Shown one piece after another: positions 23,506 through 36,724 of a stretch of DNA of 64,000 bases. A model generated the notes under the pieces. That model saw nothing but the letters and a program-made list of their open reading frames with translations, was not told where the DNA came from and searched no databases. The number at the start of each line of letters is the position of its first letter. The stretch's first letter is position 1. A program made the position numbers and the translations under genes. Source of the stretch: Begonia masoniana. Taxonomy: Eukaryota > Streptophyta > Magnoliopsida > Cucurbitales > Begoniaceae. The stretch covers positions 42,879,124 to 42,943,123 of the forward strand of contig CM039512.1 in the NCBI GenBank assembly GCA_022432975.1, read 5' to 3'.

Positions 23506-24256
23506 ACTTGGCTGTCGGCCAAGCTAACTCGGCCACCGACGGCCGAGCACCCTAGGGTAGGAAAATCGCATTTCTCCGATCCTTTTTTGCTAAATCTTGT
23601 TCCCAACCCATTTTCTCCCATCTTTTCCAATCAATTCGTGCCAAAAACATCAAAGAAACGACCCAGAACATGAATCTACCAAAACCCTAAAAACCCGAAA
23701 CACTTGGGCGAAAAATCAAGAGATAGAGGGTTTACCTTCAAAAATGCTCTTTGTAAACGTTGAGTTACGCTTCGAGACAAACGTTTTGACACCAAGATCG
23801 CATCGAACGGAGCTCGTTCCGGCGTCGGCGATTTCTCTCCCTCTCTCCTTTCTGTTTTATGCCGATAGAAGAAACAATAAGGTTTTCCTTCGAAAACCTT
23901 ATTGTTTTAACATTTAACTTTCAATTAATTTATTTTAATTTAATTAACTCTTTTATTTAATTTATATTGAATTCATTTAACGTTCGATTTCTTGATTTTC
24001 AAATCTTACCGAATAATTACCTTCGCTAAAATTTTGACATTTCTCACCTGTGAATTGAATTCACTCAAGACACTCGAACGTCAACTCACAATTTTAAATC
24101 AATTTCCTTAAATTTTCCGTACGAGCCATAATTGACCAAAAATTCATACGTCCCCCACTTTCTGAAAATTGGCAGAATCGAGCCCAAATTCACAATTAAA
24201 ATTTGCAAAAAATTTATTCAAAAATTTACCTTAATTAAATTTTGATAGATTTTACA

Positions 24257-25341
24257 ATTTTGTTCGTCAACAGAAGAATATTTAAAAGAGGGGGAGACGG
24301 AAAGCTACAAGGCTTTCCAATGGGCTGAACATGGACGTCAAGATATAAATCCAAACATAATTGTGCTAAGTAAATTAAATAAAATAAAGTTTATAAAGTT
24401 TCCAATAAAATCTAACATCTCAAATAAATTAACTTTTCAAGTAAAATTAAATAAAAAGAGGATACTTCATCCGAGACTTCTCTTCTGTGATGCTACTTAA
24501 AATCTTCTTGGTTAAATTCAATATAGATTAATTTTATTTCTAATATTTAATTAAATTATTTTTTGGTCATGCTTTGATAAAATAAAGACATTTTATATAT
24601 TCATTTTAAAAGATGCACGAGAGAGTACCCGTAAAAATAATCCACTACTATTTGCTATGAAATTATAATAATCCCTTCGGTACCATATAAAAATCCTCGT
24701 GAGAATAAAGTCACTCACGGACTCTGGATACACTACTTCATCATCACATAATATAATAATAGTGATGTTCGACAATTGCAAAAGTCATGAAAAAATACCT
24801 TAATCAAATTTAGGGTTTTGCGATTAGGAACACGACACAATTAACTATCACATTACTTAGTTAATAACAGAGAAGTTCATGTCAAATATAAAAGTGTGCA
24901 TGAAAAATTTAAATAAAACAATGATATGAAATTTAAAGGTTATTTTATAAAATAATCTAAAATATTAATTTTAAATAAATGTGTACAACGAAACTCAAAA
25001 TAACAACCTGCCTAAATGTAGGCCTACCACTGACCAAACCCAATTAATCTAAACCCACTATCCAAGAGTACAAAATTTAATTTAATAAATTGGTACCCAA
25101 CTAAAAATAAAATTGTAAAATTTAGGATTAAAATTTTATACCTAAAGTTCTTAATTTTTTTCCTTTGAAACAAACCATATTTAATTGGGTAAATAACATA
25201 TCAAATTGGGACGTCGTGATATAAATCCAAACTTAAGTGTGCTCAGTAAATTAAATAAAATAAAATTTACAAGGTTTCCAATAAAATTCAACATCACGAA
25301 TAAATTAAAGTTTATTAGGTATAAACAAAAATAAACCTCAA
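24257..25341. other. AT-rich spacer with a 105-bp direct repeat
   Basis: 24257-24310 continues block A (match to the reverse of 40985-41040). Beyond that, 24336-24440 and 25208-25310 are diverged direct repeats (shared GATATAAATCCAAAC and TTTCCAATAAAAT). No gene recognised. Confidence 0.6.
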
Positions 25342-25705
25342 TGTAACATCCGGAACTTTTGAATTATGACTTTTGTGTGAAATATATTAATGGACAAAAA
25401 AAAGAGAAGGAAAAGAAAAAAATCAAACTAAAGTTCAACCAAACAAAATATTTAGTTAGAAACCAATGGAGGGGCAAACTAGGAAGTGAAAGTGGGTGGT
25501 TGGGAGCATCTAATGAGAATGCAGCACGTGGCAAAGCTTGTGGAAGCTTTTCCTTGCTTCTTCTCTCCCTTACGTGAAATCATCTTCATTTTCATACTTC
25601 CTTCTACTTTCTTTCATCGCCGAGAAGAAACCCTCCACTCCTTCCCACGAAATTTCTCTCCTCCCTTAAGTTGGCTGCATTTCAGCTATCTTTGAAGCTC
25701 CTAAG

Positions 25706-25749
25706 GTGACAAGGCTCAAGCGAGGTATTTGGACTGCTAAGGACAAGAG
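25706..25749 (+). other. Candidate LTR exon 2 joined to exon 1 (44 nt)
   Basis: It ends ACAAGAG|GTAAGT at 25750, like the 63-nt exon at 19310 and the 45-nt exon at 30884 (all with GCTAAGGAC shortly before the donor). No donor/acceptor pair separates it from the upstream leader. Second acceptor AGTGTAG at 26315. Hairpin GGCC-GATT-GGCC at 25772-25783. Confidence 0.45.
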
Positions 25750-26923
25750 GTAAGTTCTCGTGACTTATTATGGCCGATTGGCCTACACCGTAGTCGAAGT
25801 TGCGTTGAGGAATATTGGGGTTTTGTTTGTTAATTGCTTTGGTTAGGTAGTTAGGATTAGTTGCTTTTATAGGTTATTCTTTTATCGTCTTGATGGTACA
25901 CACGTTGTATGTTTAAATTATGCCTTTTCTGTACATGCTTTCTGTACATGCATCACGTTCTTTTAAAATAGCATGAAAACGAATTTCTGCAAGTGTTTAA
26001 GAAAAGAAACGAATCAAAGAAAAGAATGTATGAAATCTGTAATCTGGTCACGACAGGGTGTGGTTCAGACATGGCTGTTTACGGATGGAAGCATGTTTTC
26101 CCCTCGTTAGATAGAAAGGGCTGTCTAACCGCCAGACGTGCCCTCTCCATATGGTGAGAGTTTAGACCTCGGTGACATTCTGTTCTGTAAAACATTATGT
26201 TCTGTAACGAAACTCTGAAAATGTTTGCATGATTTATGAACTGCATATGCACAGCATGCATTTGCATTTACGAAGCTTATTGAGCATTTAGCTCATAGTT
26301 GTCTTTATAGTGTAGATGATTTTCAAACAGATGAAGATGACATTCCTCCACCCGAAGTATGAGCAGGTTGATGGAAAATGGCCCGTGGGAGTGTGCTGTG
26401 CAGTCGGAGCTAAATTGACCCGTGGGAGTATTAGTTAAGTATTTTGGAGATTTTGGGTTATGTCGGGTTCAAGGGCGGGAGTATATGAATTGTATAGAAA
26501 CTCATTTTAGGATGCTTGGCAACTGGGTTGATAGTGTATAGATGTTATGATGTTTTTTTGGAAGTTTTATGGATTGATGTTTCTTTCAGGTGAATTATTG
26601 GTTTCTGTTATGCAAATGTGGGAATTGATGAAATAGATTGTTATTTTGAGTCGGTTTTGATGGTCTTAGGTTGAGGAACGTTTGAGGATGATGATACAGA
26701 AATGTGCACAGGTGCAGAAAAAAATTATGAAGGCAGCTCTCTGGACAAGAATCTAGAGAGCTAGCCGATCGATCGCCAGGAAGGGGCGATCGATCGGGTA
26801 ATGCAAGGTTTAGAGACGGGATTCTTTAAGTTTAGTTAAGTGTTTCTGTAAGAAAATCATCGTCCAAAGTCTGTGGACGATAAAGTTTAGTTAAGTATTC
26901 TGGCAGAGAAAGTCAGTCGTCCA

Positions 26924-27120
26924 CACTGCCTTCTGTTTTCAGTCGTTCACACTGCCTTCTGTTTTCAGTCGTCCACACTGCCTCCTGTTTTCAGTCATCC
27001 ACACTGTCTTCTGTTTATAGTCGTCCACGCTGTCTTTTATTTTAAACGTCCACACTGTCTTCTGTCTCCGTTGTCCACGTTATCTTCAGTTTCTGTTATC
27101 CATTCTTGTCTGTTATAATG
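26924..27120 (+). repeat. 26-bp tandem repeat near the LTR end
   Basis: About eight degenerate copies of a unit with GTCCACACTGCCTTCTGTTT. It is next to the CGATCGATCG block. Confidence 0.75.
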
Positions 27121-27327
27121 TCTACCCCTACTGTTTAAATTGATGAAACCCGAGAGAAAAAATATTGTTCCTTCAACGAAACCCGATAGGAAGAGTCGAC
27201 TATTGACTTCCGCTTAACGAATTTAACTGTCTTTAAATGAGTAAGAGGAAAAGAATAAAATAAAAGTTTAAATTTTTACGTCATTTTTAGGAATAGTGTT
27301 ATGGGAAATTAGGGTCGTTACACTCAA

Positions 27328-29414
27328 ACTATGAGGTTTTTTTTTTAAAAAAATAAGCCATAAACTATAAATCCTAACAATTAAAACCTTAACCTATGAA
27401 AATCTAACAAAACAAAACTTGTCGGGTGACCGATCACTCCCTGATCACTATTTATAACCAGAATGGGGGGCCGATTTTAAAAGAACCAGGGGGCGGCGTT
27501 CTGATATGTCTCAGAGGCCGGTGGCTCATGCTCAAACTCAGGTACGTAATCTATCTAGTCTTTCTCTAACACTTTTGTTAGTTTTGCAAATAAAGACATT
27601 TTTGGTAGCTTTAAGGATGAATTTGTTTTCCCTAAGACAAATTAATTGTAATCAATCTTTTCCTTTTTGAGATATTTTGTACGAAAAACATTGGCCTTTT
27701 TCTTTGTTTTACTTTGGATCAAATAGTTGGCAATTATATTGTAAACATGCAAGCATGTTAGATTTAGGGTTCAATAGGTGATCATGGACTTGGCGCGCAC
27801 AAATGGAGGAGAGGGCTGAGTGGGCACGAATGGAAGGAGTCAGCAGAGCAGCGCTCATAATTGGTGTGCGCAAGGGGAATGGGCGCGCACAAGGAAGACG
27901 GCTTGGCCAAGGCAGAAGCACACACTGGAGGGCGTGATCAAAGCAGAGCTCGCGCGAGCAAGAGACACCCAGGCGAGCAGCAGTCGAAGATCAGTGCGCG
28001 GGAAAGATCATCACCAGGCGCGTGCAGACAAGTCCATTGTGAGTGGCACGAGCACCTGGACGCGCATGGAACTAGCGTGTTAGAATCACGACCACGAAAC
28101 AAATGCATGCGGAAGCTATAAACTAAAAAGAGAGGTCGGTGTTCAAAGAACACCCCAAAACAAAAAATGCAACGTGAAAACAGAGAGAAAGAATGAACCA
28201 TGTAGGTGAGGTAGGTGCTGGTTATTCTTGGCTAGAAAGGACCGAGTGTTACCTGCAAATAAATGTCGAGAAAGAAGGGGTCCTTACTGGTGCTCTGGTC
28301 ATTGATTAACGCCGAGGAGAACAACTCTACTTCGCGAACGAAGAGGTTCCTGCAAAGGATGAAATGGCCTTGCATTTCGACGCTTCTCCCTCAGAAGCTG
28401 CCGACGGTGAGAGTGGAATGTGAGGGATCCCTAAGCTGGCCCAGAAGCAATGAACTGCTCCAGGAAAAGAATTCGTCGTTGCCGACGACATTCTCAACCG
28501 AGGGAAACGGGAATTCGGCCGCCTTCTCCCATGGATTCCCAACTCGAAAGAGGGAACGAAGGACGAAATAAAGCTCCACTGAGTAACCCACACTCAGGGG
28601 AACATTTTGTGGCCTTCAGGCACAGAGCGCCAGCGCACCCGAGAACCTCTCGGTTTCTCTCTCGCTCAAGAGAAAACAATCTTCACTCAGTAATTTTCCA
28701 AATATTCGATGTTCAAAAAACTAACTTACAATTGTTCAACAAATGGTTTAAATAACCAAAGAAACGCCGATGATGAAAATAGAAAAGGAATACACAAAAT
28801 TAACAAAGACAACCGTTGCTGGAAATCTAGCCGTTGGAGCATTTATTGCTTCGGCCTCGTGCGCAGGCATCACAGCGCTGATTTCGCTTGTGACCAGATA
28901 CGTGCAACGCTGTTGGGTCGTGAGTTCTTCATCCGAAGGCTTCTTCCTTTTCTGGCATCCTTCCACTGAAAACTTCTTCAATTGTGGAAGACCTCTTCAA
29001 TTGGGGAAATTTACTTGTGGGCATTGCTCTTAGGCTTTGAGTGGGCCAACTGTTCGATGAAAGTCCTCAATGAGCATCTAACTTTTCCTTTGCTCCAAGA
29101 CTTTGATCATTGCCAAGCTTTATTAGGAAATCACCTACACAATCAATAAACTTTGTTAGAAATATAATAACCAATTAACTTACCTTGGTGTGCAATTGAT
29201 CATTGGCGTCCAAGGCATATCACAGCGCCAAGACATTGCGTGCATGCTCGCGTGCGTGGCTGAAGCATCATACGTCCAACGGCTATATTTTGCCAATGGC
29301 TCTATTCTAGAATGGACTTTCTCCTCTTTCCTTCTTAAAACTAGAACCGATTCTCACTCTTCTATTTAAGCTCGATTTGCAGCTTCTGTAAGGATCTTTG
29401 ATCAATGAAAATTA
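27328..29414. other. Unclassified stretch, probably transposon remnants
   Basis: 27328-27500 resembles one arm of the foldback elements (AATCCTAACAATTAAAACCTTAA, split here from a G-run GAATGGGGGGCCGA). 27540-29414 is richer in G+C (repeated GCGCGC-type words around 27790-28080) and has only short overlapping ORFs on both strands without family resemblance. On the minus strand a TTATTTAAACC box near 28745 hints at a retroelement LTR. Confidence 0.4.
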
Positions 29415-29677
29415 TGTAACGACCCTCAATCTATACCCTTAAATTCCCGTAATTTTTTTTTTATAACACTAAGTAAATTCCTGACTTGTTAATTCTAGTC
29501 GTGGTCGAAGTCGTCGGAACCATTTAAAGGGACGTATAAAACCGCATGATTGAAATTGTTTAAAACCATCCAATGAAGTCGTTGAAATTGCTTGAAAACC
29601 ATTTGAGAAAACACATAAAAGGTGAGGGAAAACATAGTGTAGAAGCCGCAAACATGTCCAAGGCAAGAAAAACAAAT

Positions 29678-29905
29678 GGCCGATCGATCGGTCACTTACA
29701 GCCGATCGATCGGCCCTTAGACAGTCGATCGATCGCCCCTCATCTGGCGATCGATCGGCTGCCGCTCTGGAATTATTCCAGAGCGTAACCTGCAAGAGTC
29801 GATCGTTCGCCCCTTGATAGGCGAACGATCGGGAACTTCTCTGGAAAACCAGAGGGTTCTGCGATCGATCGCCCCTCTTTCTGCGATCGATCGCTCCTCC
29901 TCCTT
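29678..29905 (-). repeat. CGATCGATCG motif block
   Basis: At least eight CCGATCGATCGG, GCGATCGATCG or GCGAACGATCG palindromes separated by 15-40 bp. The paired block is at 37710-37945 in the 5' LTR. Confidence 0.82.
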
Positions 29906-30883
29906 CTTCTCCCGTCAACCTGCACACACACACACACCCCTGTTTCATTTCCTCCTCATCAATAAACACTTTAACATAATAACTCATCCAACCTCACTTA
30001 TTCCTCATCCATTAATCACCAAAAACACGACTCAAAACATATTAGAAAACGTAGCCAAATTTCATAAAAACAAACAGCGTGGATCCGTTTAAAAACTAAA
30101 CATTTCCCTCTGTTTGAAAATATCAAAAACACAACAAAAGACTATCAATCCTCCAAAACACTATACATTATCAATCCAATTACCAAGCATCCTAAAATGA
30201 GTTATCTAACTCTAACACACTCAAGATAGCTATACAACTTTCCCCCACGGGTCAAAATATTGTTGACTGCCCAGCGTACTCCCATAGGCCATTCTCCATC
30301 AACCTGCTCATGCGTCGGGTAGAGGAACATCCTCCCGACCTTGCTCTAAATCACCAACACCATAGAAATAAACTGTGAGCTGGAGGCTCAGTAAGTCTAC
30401 GTGAATGCTATGCATATGCGGTTCGTAAATCATGCATCCTACCTTTTCGCTAATCATTTCATTTCATATAAGTCACCGGGGCTTCACTCTCGGTAGATAA
30501 AAACGGCACATCCGACGATTGGATAGCCCATTTCATCTACCCAGGGGAAAACACGCTTCACCTATAGGACAGCCGTGTTTGAACCACCATCCCCGACATG
30601 ACCATCATTCATACATTTTTACCTTTTAGTTAACTTTTTCCTTTTCATGAAAAGGTGCATGAAATTCCTTTTCGTGCTTTTTAGAAACAATGATGCATGA
30701 ACACGTGCAATACTATAAACCACGTCAAAACATAAACAAGCAACAAATGAAAACATTCAGAATTTAAACTAAAGCTAACTACCCGACCTATTACCCAAAA
30801 CAATAAAACATCTCCAAATTCCTCAAACCAACATAATCTTATGGTGTAGGCCAAATCGGCCAAAGTAAGTCACGAGAACTTAC

Positions 30884-30928
30884 CTGTCGTCCTTAGCGCA
30901 CCGAGCTCCGTCTGCGGGCTTTGGTCAC
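30884..30928 (-). other. Candidate LTR micro-exon (45 nt)
   Basis: Minus strand: donor CCTAG|GTACGA at 31291, acceptor TTTTCTAG at 30929, 45-nt exon ending GACAG|GTAAGT at 30883, possible second acceptor GTGATTTAG at 30346. Hairpin GGCC-GATTT-GGCC at 30849-30861, 22 nt after the donor. Confidence 0.5.
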
Positions 30929-31842
30929 CTAGAAAATTTCACAATGTCTTTTGTTAAAATCGAGCCTAAACTATGAAATTTCGTAAATTAACGGAACTCC
31001 TAACTAAAAGAAATTTCTTAAAATTCTAATTTTCTTCTCTCGGGTATTTCGTTGATCAATTTACGCTCACAAATTCTAAACCTCTATTAATAGAGTTTTT
31101 CCATAACCTCCAATCACCAAAATCACAACCCAAACATTTATACTATCTAACTACGTCCAATAACCGCAAATACGACATTACTTAACGGTTTCTAACAAAA
31201 CCCAACTATTTTTACAAAAATCCTACGAAACCTTAACCGTTAAACAACCTAGAAATTGAGAACTAACGGCCTAAAACTATAGAATCGTACCTAGGACGTC
31301 GTTAGGTGAAGAAAACGTGAAGGAATCGATTGATCGAAAGACCGTTGGCCGGCGTTTGAAGGAAGTCGCCGTGGAGGAACCGACGAGGAGAGGAAAACAT
31401 CTCTGAAAAATTTCGTGGGAATGGGGGAGGAAGAGAGAAGAGTTAAGTTTTTATTAAAATTTACTTAGTAATTTACCTTTTTACCCTTTTAGCTTAATAT
31501 TCAATTATTTCGTTATTTGTTCTACCAATTCGATTTTTCCAAAATTTTCTTATTTCACCAATAATTCCAATTTATTACAAGGGCTCTAATAAAACTTTCT
31601 GTTCGTGAAACGGATTTAACTTACTATTTTTACGAATTAAACCGTTATAGGGTTAAAAAAACATAAACTTGATCGTTATACCTTCGATTTGGGTTTCTAA
31701 AATTCTCATATTTCTCCTAAAATTCACATAAATCATCAGGGTCCTAATGAAGCTCCCCATTCACAAAACGGGCTTATTTCACTTATTTACAAAAATGCCA
31801 CAATTCAGCAAAATCCGAAAACCTGAAGAACTGGGCGTTACA

Positions 31843-33510
31843 TGTCATCCACCTTAAATAAAATTTTGTCCTCAAAATTTGACTTAGCTTATAATCTTTG
31901 ACGTTATCGTGTTACACCTTGCAGCCTTATACTTCGATCCAATCCATACTTATGGTCAACATCTATGGTTCTAAACCAGAATCCCTAAAACCAAATGACG
32001 CATCATTAGCCTCCTGACCGCATCCACTGCTTTCGATTTGATTAATAAAGCCCTTGGTTATGCATCGCGTGCTAGCGAACCCTACGTCTCCAATTCGAAT
32101 AACCCAACTGCATTTATATGCACATAAATACTTTATACACATGTCAGCTTCCACTTAATCGTTCATAAGTTAAACTTCCTTACTCTTATGACTCGGCCTT
32201 ATATTCGAGTTTCCCTGATTAAAACCTAATTCGAGTCCTCAATTTCCTAATGAAGCAACTTCAAGGTTCTCTTCCATCGAGTTTTCTTTTAGCTATTTCT
32301 TAGATCGCATCTATGTCCCAACTTCCTAACGTCAGTTAGATCAAATATAGTCTAAAAATTTTTCCAACTCCTGGGCTTTAACCCAAACTCCTTCGCGAAT
32401 TCATAGACTCCATCCGTAGTTGGAATGTGTGCCAACTCAAGTTTCTACATTTTCTTTAGTAATGATTTCTCATAAACTATTTTATCGATAGTATCTTTAA
32501 TCACATACTTTATTGGCATTCACCGGTTATCGGTGACCATTTCGGTGTGGGTTCCTCAACTAAGTTCACATTGCTACACTTCTCTACTATATCATCAAAA
32601 TATCTCAAGGTTGCAATGAGTCCAATTGGGAGATAACGTCACTACTCTCTTAAAATCCTGGTCCCTTTATAAATAAGATTCTATAAATCCCACATTCGTC
32701 CTAAAGCTACCTGACGAGCTCCCTTGTTATATCCTTAACTGAATTCTCATATAACCTACATTACACTTTGTTTGTCTTAGTCAATCCCTTTCAAATTTCG
32801 AGTGCTACTAAGTCCCTAAATTTCATCCTCAATACACTCTAAATTATTCATTCTAACCTTAAGTCACTTATGTATTCATTGGTTTCGACTTATGAATACA
32901 AGCCGAACCTCTGGAACTTTTTTCTAACTTAGCCCCACTTCTACGTTTACTTAGATAGCTTATGTGAAATTCTCTTGTGTCTCCCCGTCTGATAATCCAC
33001 TAATTCCTCGAATCGTTTGGCACAAAACATTGGGCTAAACTTTTAATCTTAATCGTTCGTTTAATCTAACAATCTCCGGCGCCTATCTCTAATATCGCAC
33101 AAGGATTTGTTCGAAGTTATTAAACGGCCTACTCTCTTTCGCTCCTCTTAATCGGGTTCTAAGTATTCTACTTAGCTCTCGTACAACGATTTATCCCACG
33201 ATCTTCTTGTTTGCAAACTTGTTGTAGATAAGTTTACATCCCTAATCCAAACCTCCTCAAACTCACAAACCTTACTCTTCTATTTTCCTAAGGGAAATTT
33301 TGAAACGTCTTTTTATTAAGGGTTACCCTCCTAATTCCTTGAACACTGATATTCCTACTTCCCTCTCGGAGGTAAGCCTCACGTTTATGGCTCTCAGCTT
33401 AAACTGTACGAGCCATAGACTACCTTCAGTTGAATTGTCATCCCTTCTATGGCCATACAAGTTGCTTTAAAACCTTAACACAACTTCCAATTTAGAACGC
33501 TAAACTTTTC
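31843..33510 (-). pseudogene. Decayed internal (pol) region, part 1
   Basis: By position this is the 3' half of pol. No frame longer than about 60 codons survives and I cannot recognise RT or integrase motifs by eye. The plus strand is rich in C and T. Confidence 0.45.
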
Positions 33511-33999
33511 TGTAGCACCCGATTTCATTAAGCCAACTTACTTTGTTAACTAGTAGCGAATGTTTTATAGATGAAATTGAGAGAAATTAGTGATTAGGCT
33601 AATGAGTGACTCAGCGAGGGCATAATGGTAAATTGAGATATAAAGTGGATAACCTATTTAAGGAATGAGGTTCTGCGTTTAATGCACAGTAGCCGCCACC
33701 CTATTTCCATTTCCCTTCATTTGATTTTTAGCTCAGCTCAGCAGACTTTCTCTCGACATTTTCCTCTTTGATTTTCTCCATTCTATGTGAGTTTTATTTC
33801 ACTTTACTAGCTGTTTTAGTGATTAGATGACAGAGAGATTGTAGGGGAGTGTTCGTGAATGCTGTGAGTGAGAGTTAGTTTCGAGTTTTGGGGTGAACCA
33901 GGAATGCTCGACGAACAGGACTTCCAACTAATTTCCCTAAGATTTCTAAATAGTTTAGAATGAAGTTTTGTAATGCGGTGCTCTATTTATGATTATAAG

Positions 34000-34049
34000 T
34001 GAGCAGACTCCCGAAGTAGCTTACAACCAAACAATCTCTAGGAGACCAG
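34000..34049 (+). other. Candidate LTR micro-exon (50 nt)
   Basis: Donor CTAT|GTGAGT at 33787, acceptor GATTATAAG at 33999, exon ending ACCAG|GTAAGT at 34050, second acceptor GATGTAG at 34535. Hairpin GCC-TTCG-GGC at 34069-34078, 19 nt after the donor. Confidence 0.55.
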
Positions 34050-34921
34050 GTAAGTAGAGTATGTGTGTGCCTTCGGGCTTATATCACAAAACAATAGGTT
34101 TATGCATGTTTTGTGCGTTTTCAGTTTGTCATGTATCATGTTTTAAAAGTACACGAAAATGAATTTAAATGCATGATGGCATGGTGAGGAATGAATTGAT
34201 TGAAACAGAACAGTTATTAAGGGAACTAATCCGCCCCTTAACCGAGAGATAGGATACATGACTTTGAGAAAACTGATCCAACTCCCAATTTCACAAGGGG
34301 ATCTGAACAGTTATTAAGGGAACTAATCCACCCCTTAATTGAGAGAGAGGATGTATGACTTTGGGAGAAGTGATCCAACTCCCAATTTCACAGGGGGATC
34401 AGACCAGAAACGAATTCATACGCAACAGAGATGTGAAAGTAGAAACTACATGTCTAGGAATTTTGTTTCAGCATTCCATTTCATTATTGCTTTACTTACT
34501 TAGCATTAGGCTAATAGATGATTTTTGTGATGTAGGTGAAAAAGTGACAGCAGGTGCGTTCTCTGAGTTTGCTGAGAACTAGGCAGGTTGGAGGGGTGCA
34601 TTCATGTACCGATCTGGCAACTGATGGGGCAGTTTAACTGGTGTTAGTAGATGTGAAGGTTTAGTGAACCATGATTCAATTTAAGTATGTTGAGACTTTT
34701 TATGACGGCTGTAGTTTTAATGTTTTTGAATACATTTTGAGACTTTTCTGATAATGATACTCTGTTGGTTTTAATAGTGGTTTTACCAAATTTTGGAGTA
34801 ATGCACGGATTTAAGTAGTTTTGAATGATTTTTAGTAAAATGCTCAAGTCCTTTTGGTAGTCGGAGTTTTCTTTGTTTAGAGTGAAATTGTTTGCTATAC
34901 TGTTTCTGTTGAGTGTTTCTG

Positions 34922-35430
34922 ATCTATCGGCAGATGATGTCTATCGGTAGATGTTGAGTGTAATATCTATCGGTGGATGTAGTCCATCGGTAGAAGTCGA
35001 GAGTTTTGTCTATCGGTGGTTGTAGTCCACCGGTGGATGTTGAGTGTTATCGTCCATCGATGGATCTTGTCCATCGATGGATGTGAGTAAAGGAATTTGT
35101 TGTTTTTTGACCGGGTGATGTCGAGTATTATATCTATCGGAAGATGTAGGAAGTGATTTGTCGTTTTGCCATCGGTAGATGTGAATTGAGGACTTTTGTC
35201 GTCTAGTGACTGGAAGACGCAGCTTGTTCTATCGGTAGATGTGAGCTGAGAATGTTTGTCGTTTGTGAGCGGTAGAAGTGAATAGGAGATTTTTCGTTTG
35301 TGAGCGGTGGATGCGAGTGTAAAACGTTGTTGTTTTGTGAGTGGAAGATGTAATTTGTATGGCTTCTACCGCCGAGACTCTTTTGTCTCTATTTCTACCA
35401 CTGGAACTATTCAACGGTAGATATGTTTTG
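34922..35430 (+). repeat. ATCGGTAGATG/ATCGGTGGATG motif block
   Basis: Degenerate copies, including a local variant ATCGATGGAT (about 35046-35072), at the standard position before the LTR end. Confidence 0.75.
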
Positions 35431-35623
35431 TTTTCTTTTCCAACCAACTGTCTTCAATATTTTAACTATTTAATAAATGTCGTTCATACAAATATTTTTC
35501 CGCTGTAAGTTTTAATGTTTTAAGGGTCAAGTCTTGATCGTTAAATAAAATTTTCTCAGAAAGTCATAGTTCGGTTTAGTATTATGTGTGGCAAACCGGG
35601 TTCAGATAACTCGGGGCGTTACA

Positions 35624-36700
35624 TTTTCTTTTAGTAGTTATTGCGTTTGAGTTCTTAAGTTCTTTATAGCTCTCAAGCTTCTGCTCCATAATCTCTAATC
35701 AAACAATACCCAATGTATGACGCGTCTACTACTCACCGATCATTCTTAACTTCACTAGGTCACCCCTTATAGTACGTCGATCTTGATCTTTTCGCGAAAT
35801 GGGCAATCGTCCGTTACTGACTAGTCTTCTCAGACAATACTTATCTCCTGGAGATCGGTCATATTTTGTAACTCAAGTATTACTTTTTGCATAACCTTGA
35901 TTCTTTTATTGTCTCGAGATTTGTTAACTTCCCAACTCCAAGTAAATTCTCTTATCTTTATCATCGATATCGGTCGATACGAACTCCCTATGTAATCGCT
36001 CGAATCTTACATCCACAATGTTGCCTTATTCTATCACCCTTCACAAAAGATTTCGACACTTTGCACACCCCTTCAACAATCTACTTAGACTAAACTCTTG
36101 AGTGCTACCCGTGTTTAAATACTCCCAACTTTACGCGAATCTAGGACATTCGAATATCGGCTATATTTACTTACTTACTTTTACACACTAACGGTATCTC
36201 GACAATCTAGAGTATCCTTTAGTAATCCTTACATCTAATCTTCAACTCCCTCTTTGATTGTTCACATTCTAAATCTGTGAGGGTTCGTCAACTAATGTCC
36301 AATTTCTATCTATTTAGACATTACATTTCGTAAGTTGCGTCCCTCTAATAGTAACTAATTCTAGTGTACATCTTCTTGCGGTTAAGTCAGATTAGTCCAC
36401 ATTCTAAATCTGTGAGGGTTCGTCAACTAATGTCCAATTTCTATCTATTTAGACATTACATTTCGTAAGTTGCGTCCCTCTAATAGTAACTAATTCTAGT
36501 GTACATCTTCTTGCGGTTAAGTCAGATTAGTCCTATTAATGCATAACTCTCTTTCTGTAAAGTCTTTATCGTCCTGTATTTAACATACTGCTTCTCGTCA
36601 AGGTTTACCTAGGAATCCCTTCTTACCCACCTTCTACGATTCTCTTAACCCTCTATTCTCAAGCCTACTTTTATCATCTATCGTACGCATATTGCCATTA
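35624..36700 (-). pseudogene. Decayed internal region, part 2
   Basis: Continuation of the minus-strand element after the nested LTR. No recognisable frame. It contains a perfect tandem duplication of 135 bp. Confidence 0.45.
36263..36532. repeat. Perfect 135-bp tandem duplication
   Basis: 36263-36397 and 36398-36532 appear identical (both begin CACATTCTAAATCTG). In a region otherwise eroded, this indicates a recent event. Confidence 0.88.
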
Positions 36701-36724
36701 AGCCTTAGCTCCAACCATCCCTTT

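Larger units (their letters stand above)
17864..24256 (-). mobile_element. Long solo LTR (about 3.85 kb without its nested insertion)
   Basis: On the minus strand it starts TGTAAAATC and ends GGGTCGTGACGGACA. The flanks AGTTT (17859-17863) and ATTTT (24257-24261) look like a 5-bp target duplication with one change. The inverted paralogue at about 41028-41043 supplies the uninterrupted empty site. It is split by the solo LTR at 18317-20856. Internal tandem repeats make it long. Confidence 0.72.
25342..27322 (+). mobile_element. Solo LTR, second family, apparently lacking LTR intron 1
   Basis: 1,981 bp from TGTAACATCC to GGGTCGTTACA with perfect target duplication CTCAA (25337-25341 and 27323-27327). 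It parallels 18317-20856, but the exon-1-like and exon-2-like segments meet directly at 25705/25706 (CCTAAG then GTGAC). It carries a small CGATCGATCG block at 26763-26800 and a 26-bp repeat near its end. Confidence 0.9.
29415..31842 (-). repeat. 3' LTR of the minus-strand gypsy element
   Basis: On the minus strand it starts TGTAACGCCCAG and ends GAGGGTCGTTACA, 2,428 bp. 29415-30190 matches 37448-38222 closely. Motif block of CGATCGATCG at 29678-29905. Confidence 0.88.
33511..35623 (+). mobile_element. Nested solo LTR, first family
   Basis: 2,113 bp from TGTAGCACCC to GGGGCGTTACA with perfect target duplication TTTTC (33506-33510 and 35624-35628). TATTTAAGG box at 33655-33663 and motif block of ATCGGTAGATG/ATCGGTGGATG at 34922-35430. 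Confidence 0.92.

Noticed and set aside
24336..25310. The 105-bp direct repeats as LTRs of a small element
   Set aside because: Too diverged, no TG..CA ends, no PBS or PPT between them.
28263..29033. Cluster of overlapping ORFs on both strands
   Set aside because: Short, overlapping in opposite strands, with no recognisable motif; expected by chance in this GC-richer stretch.
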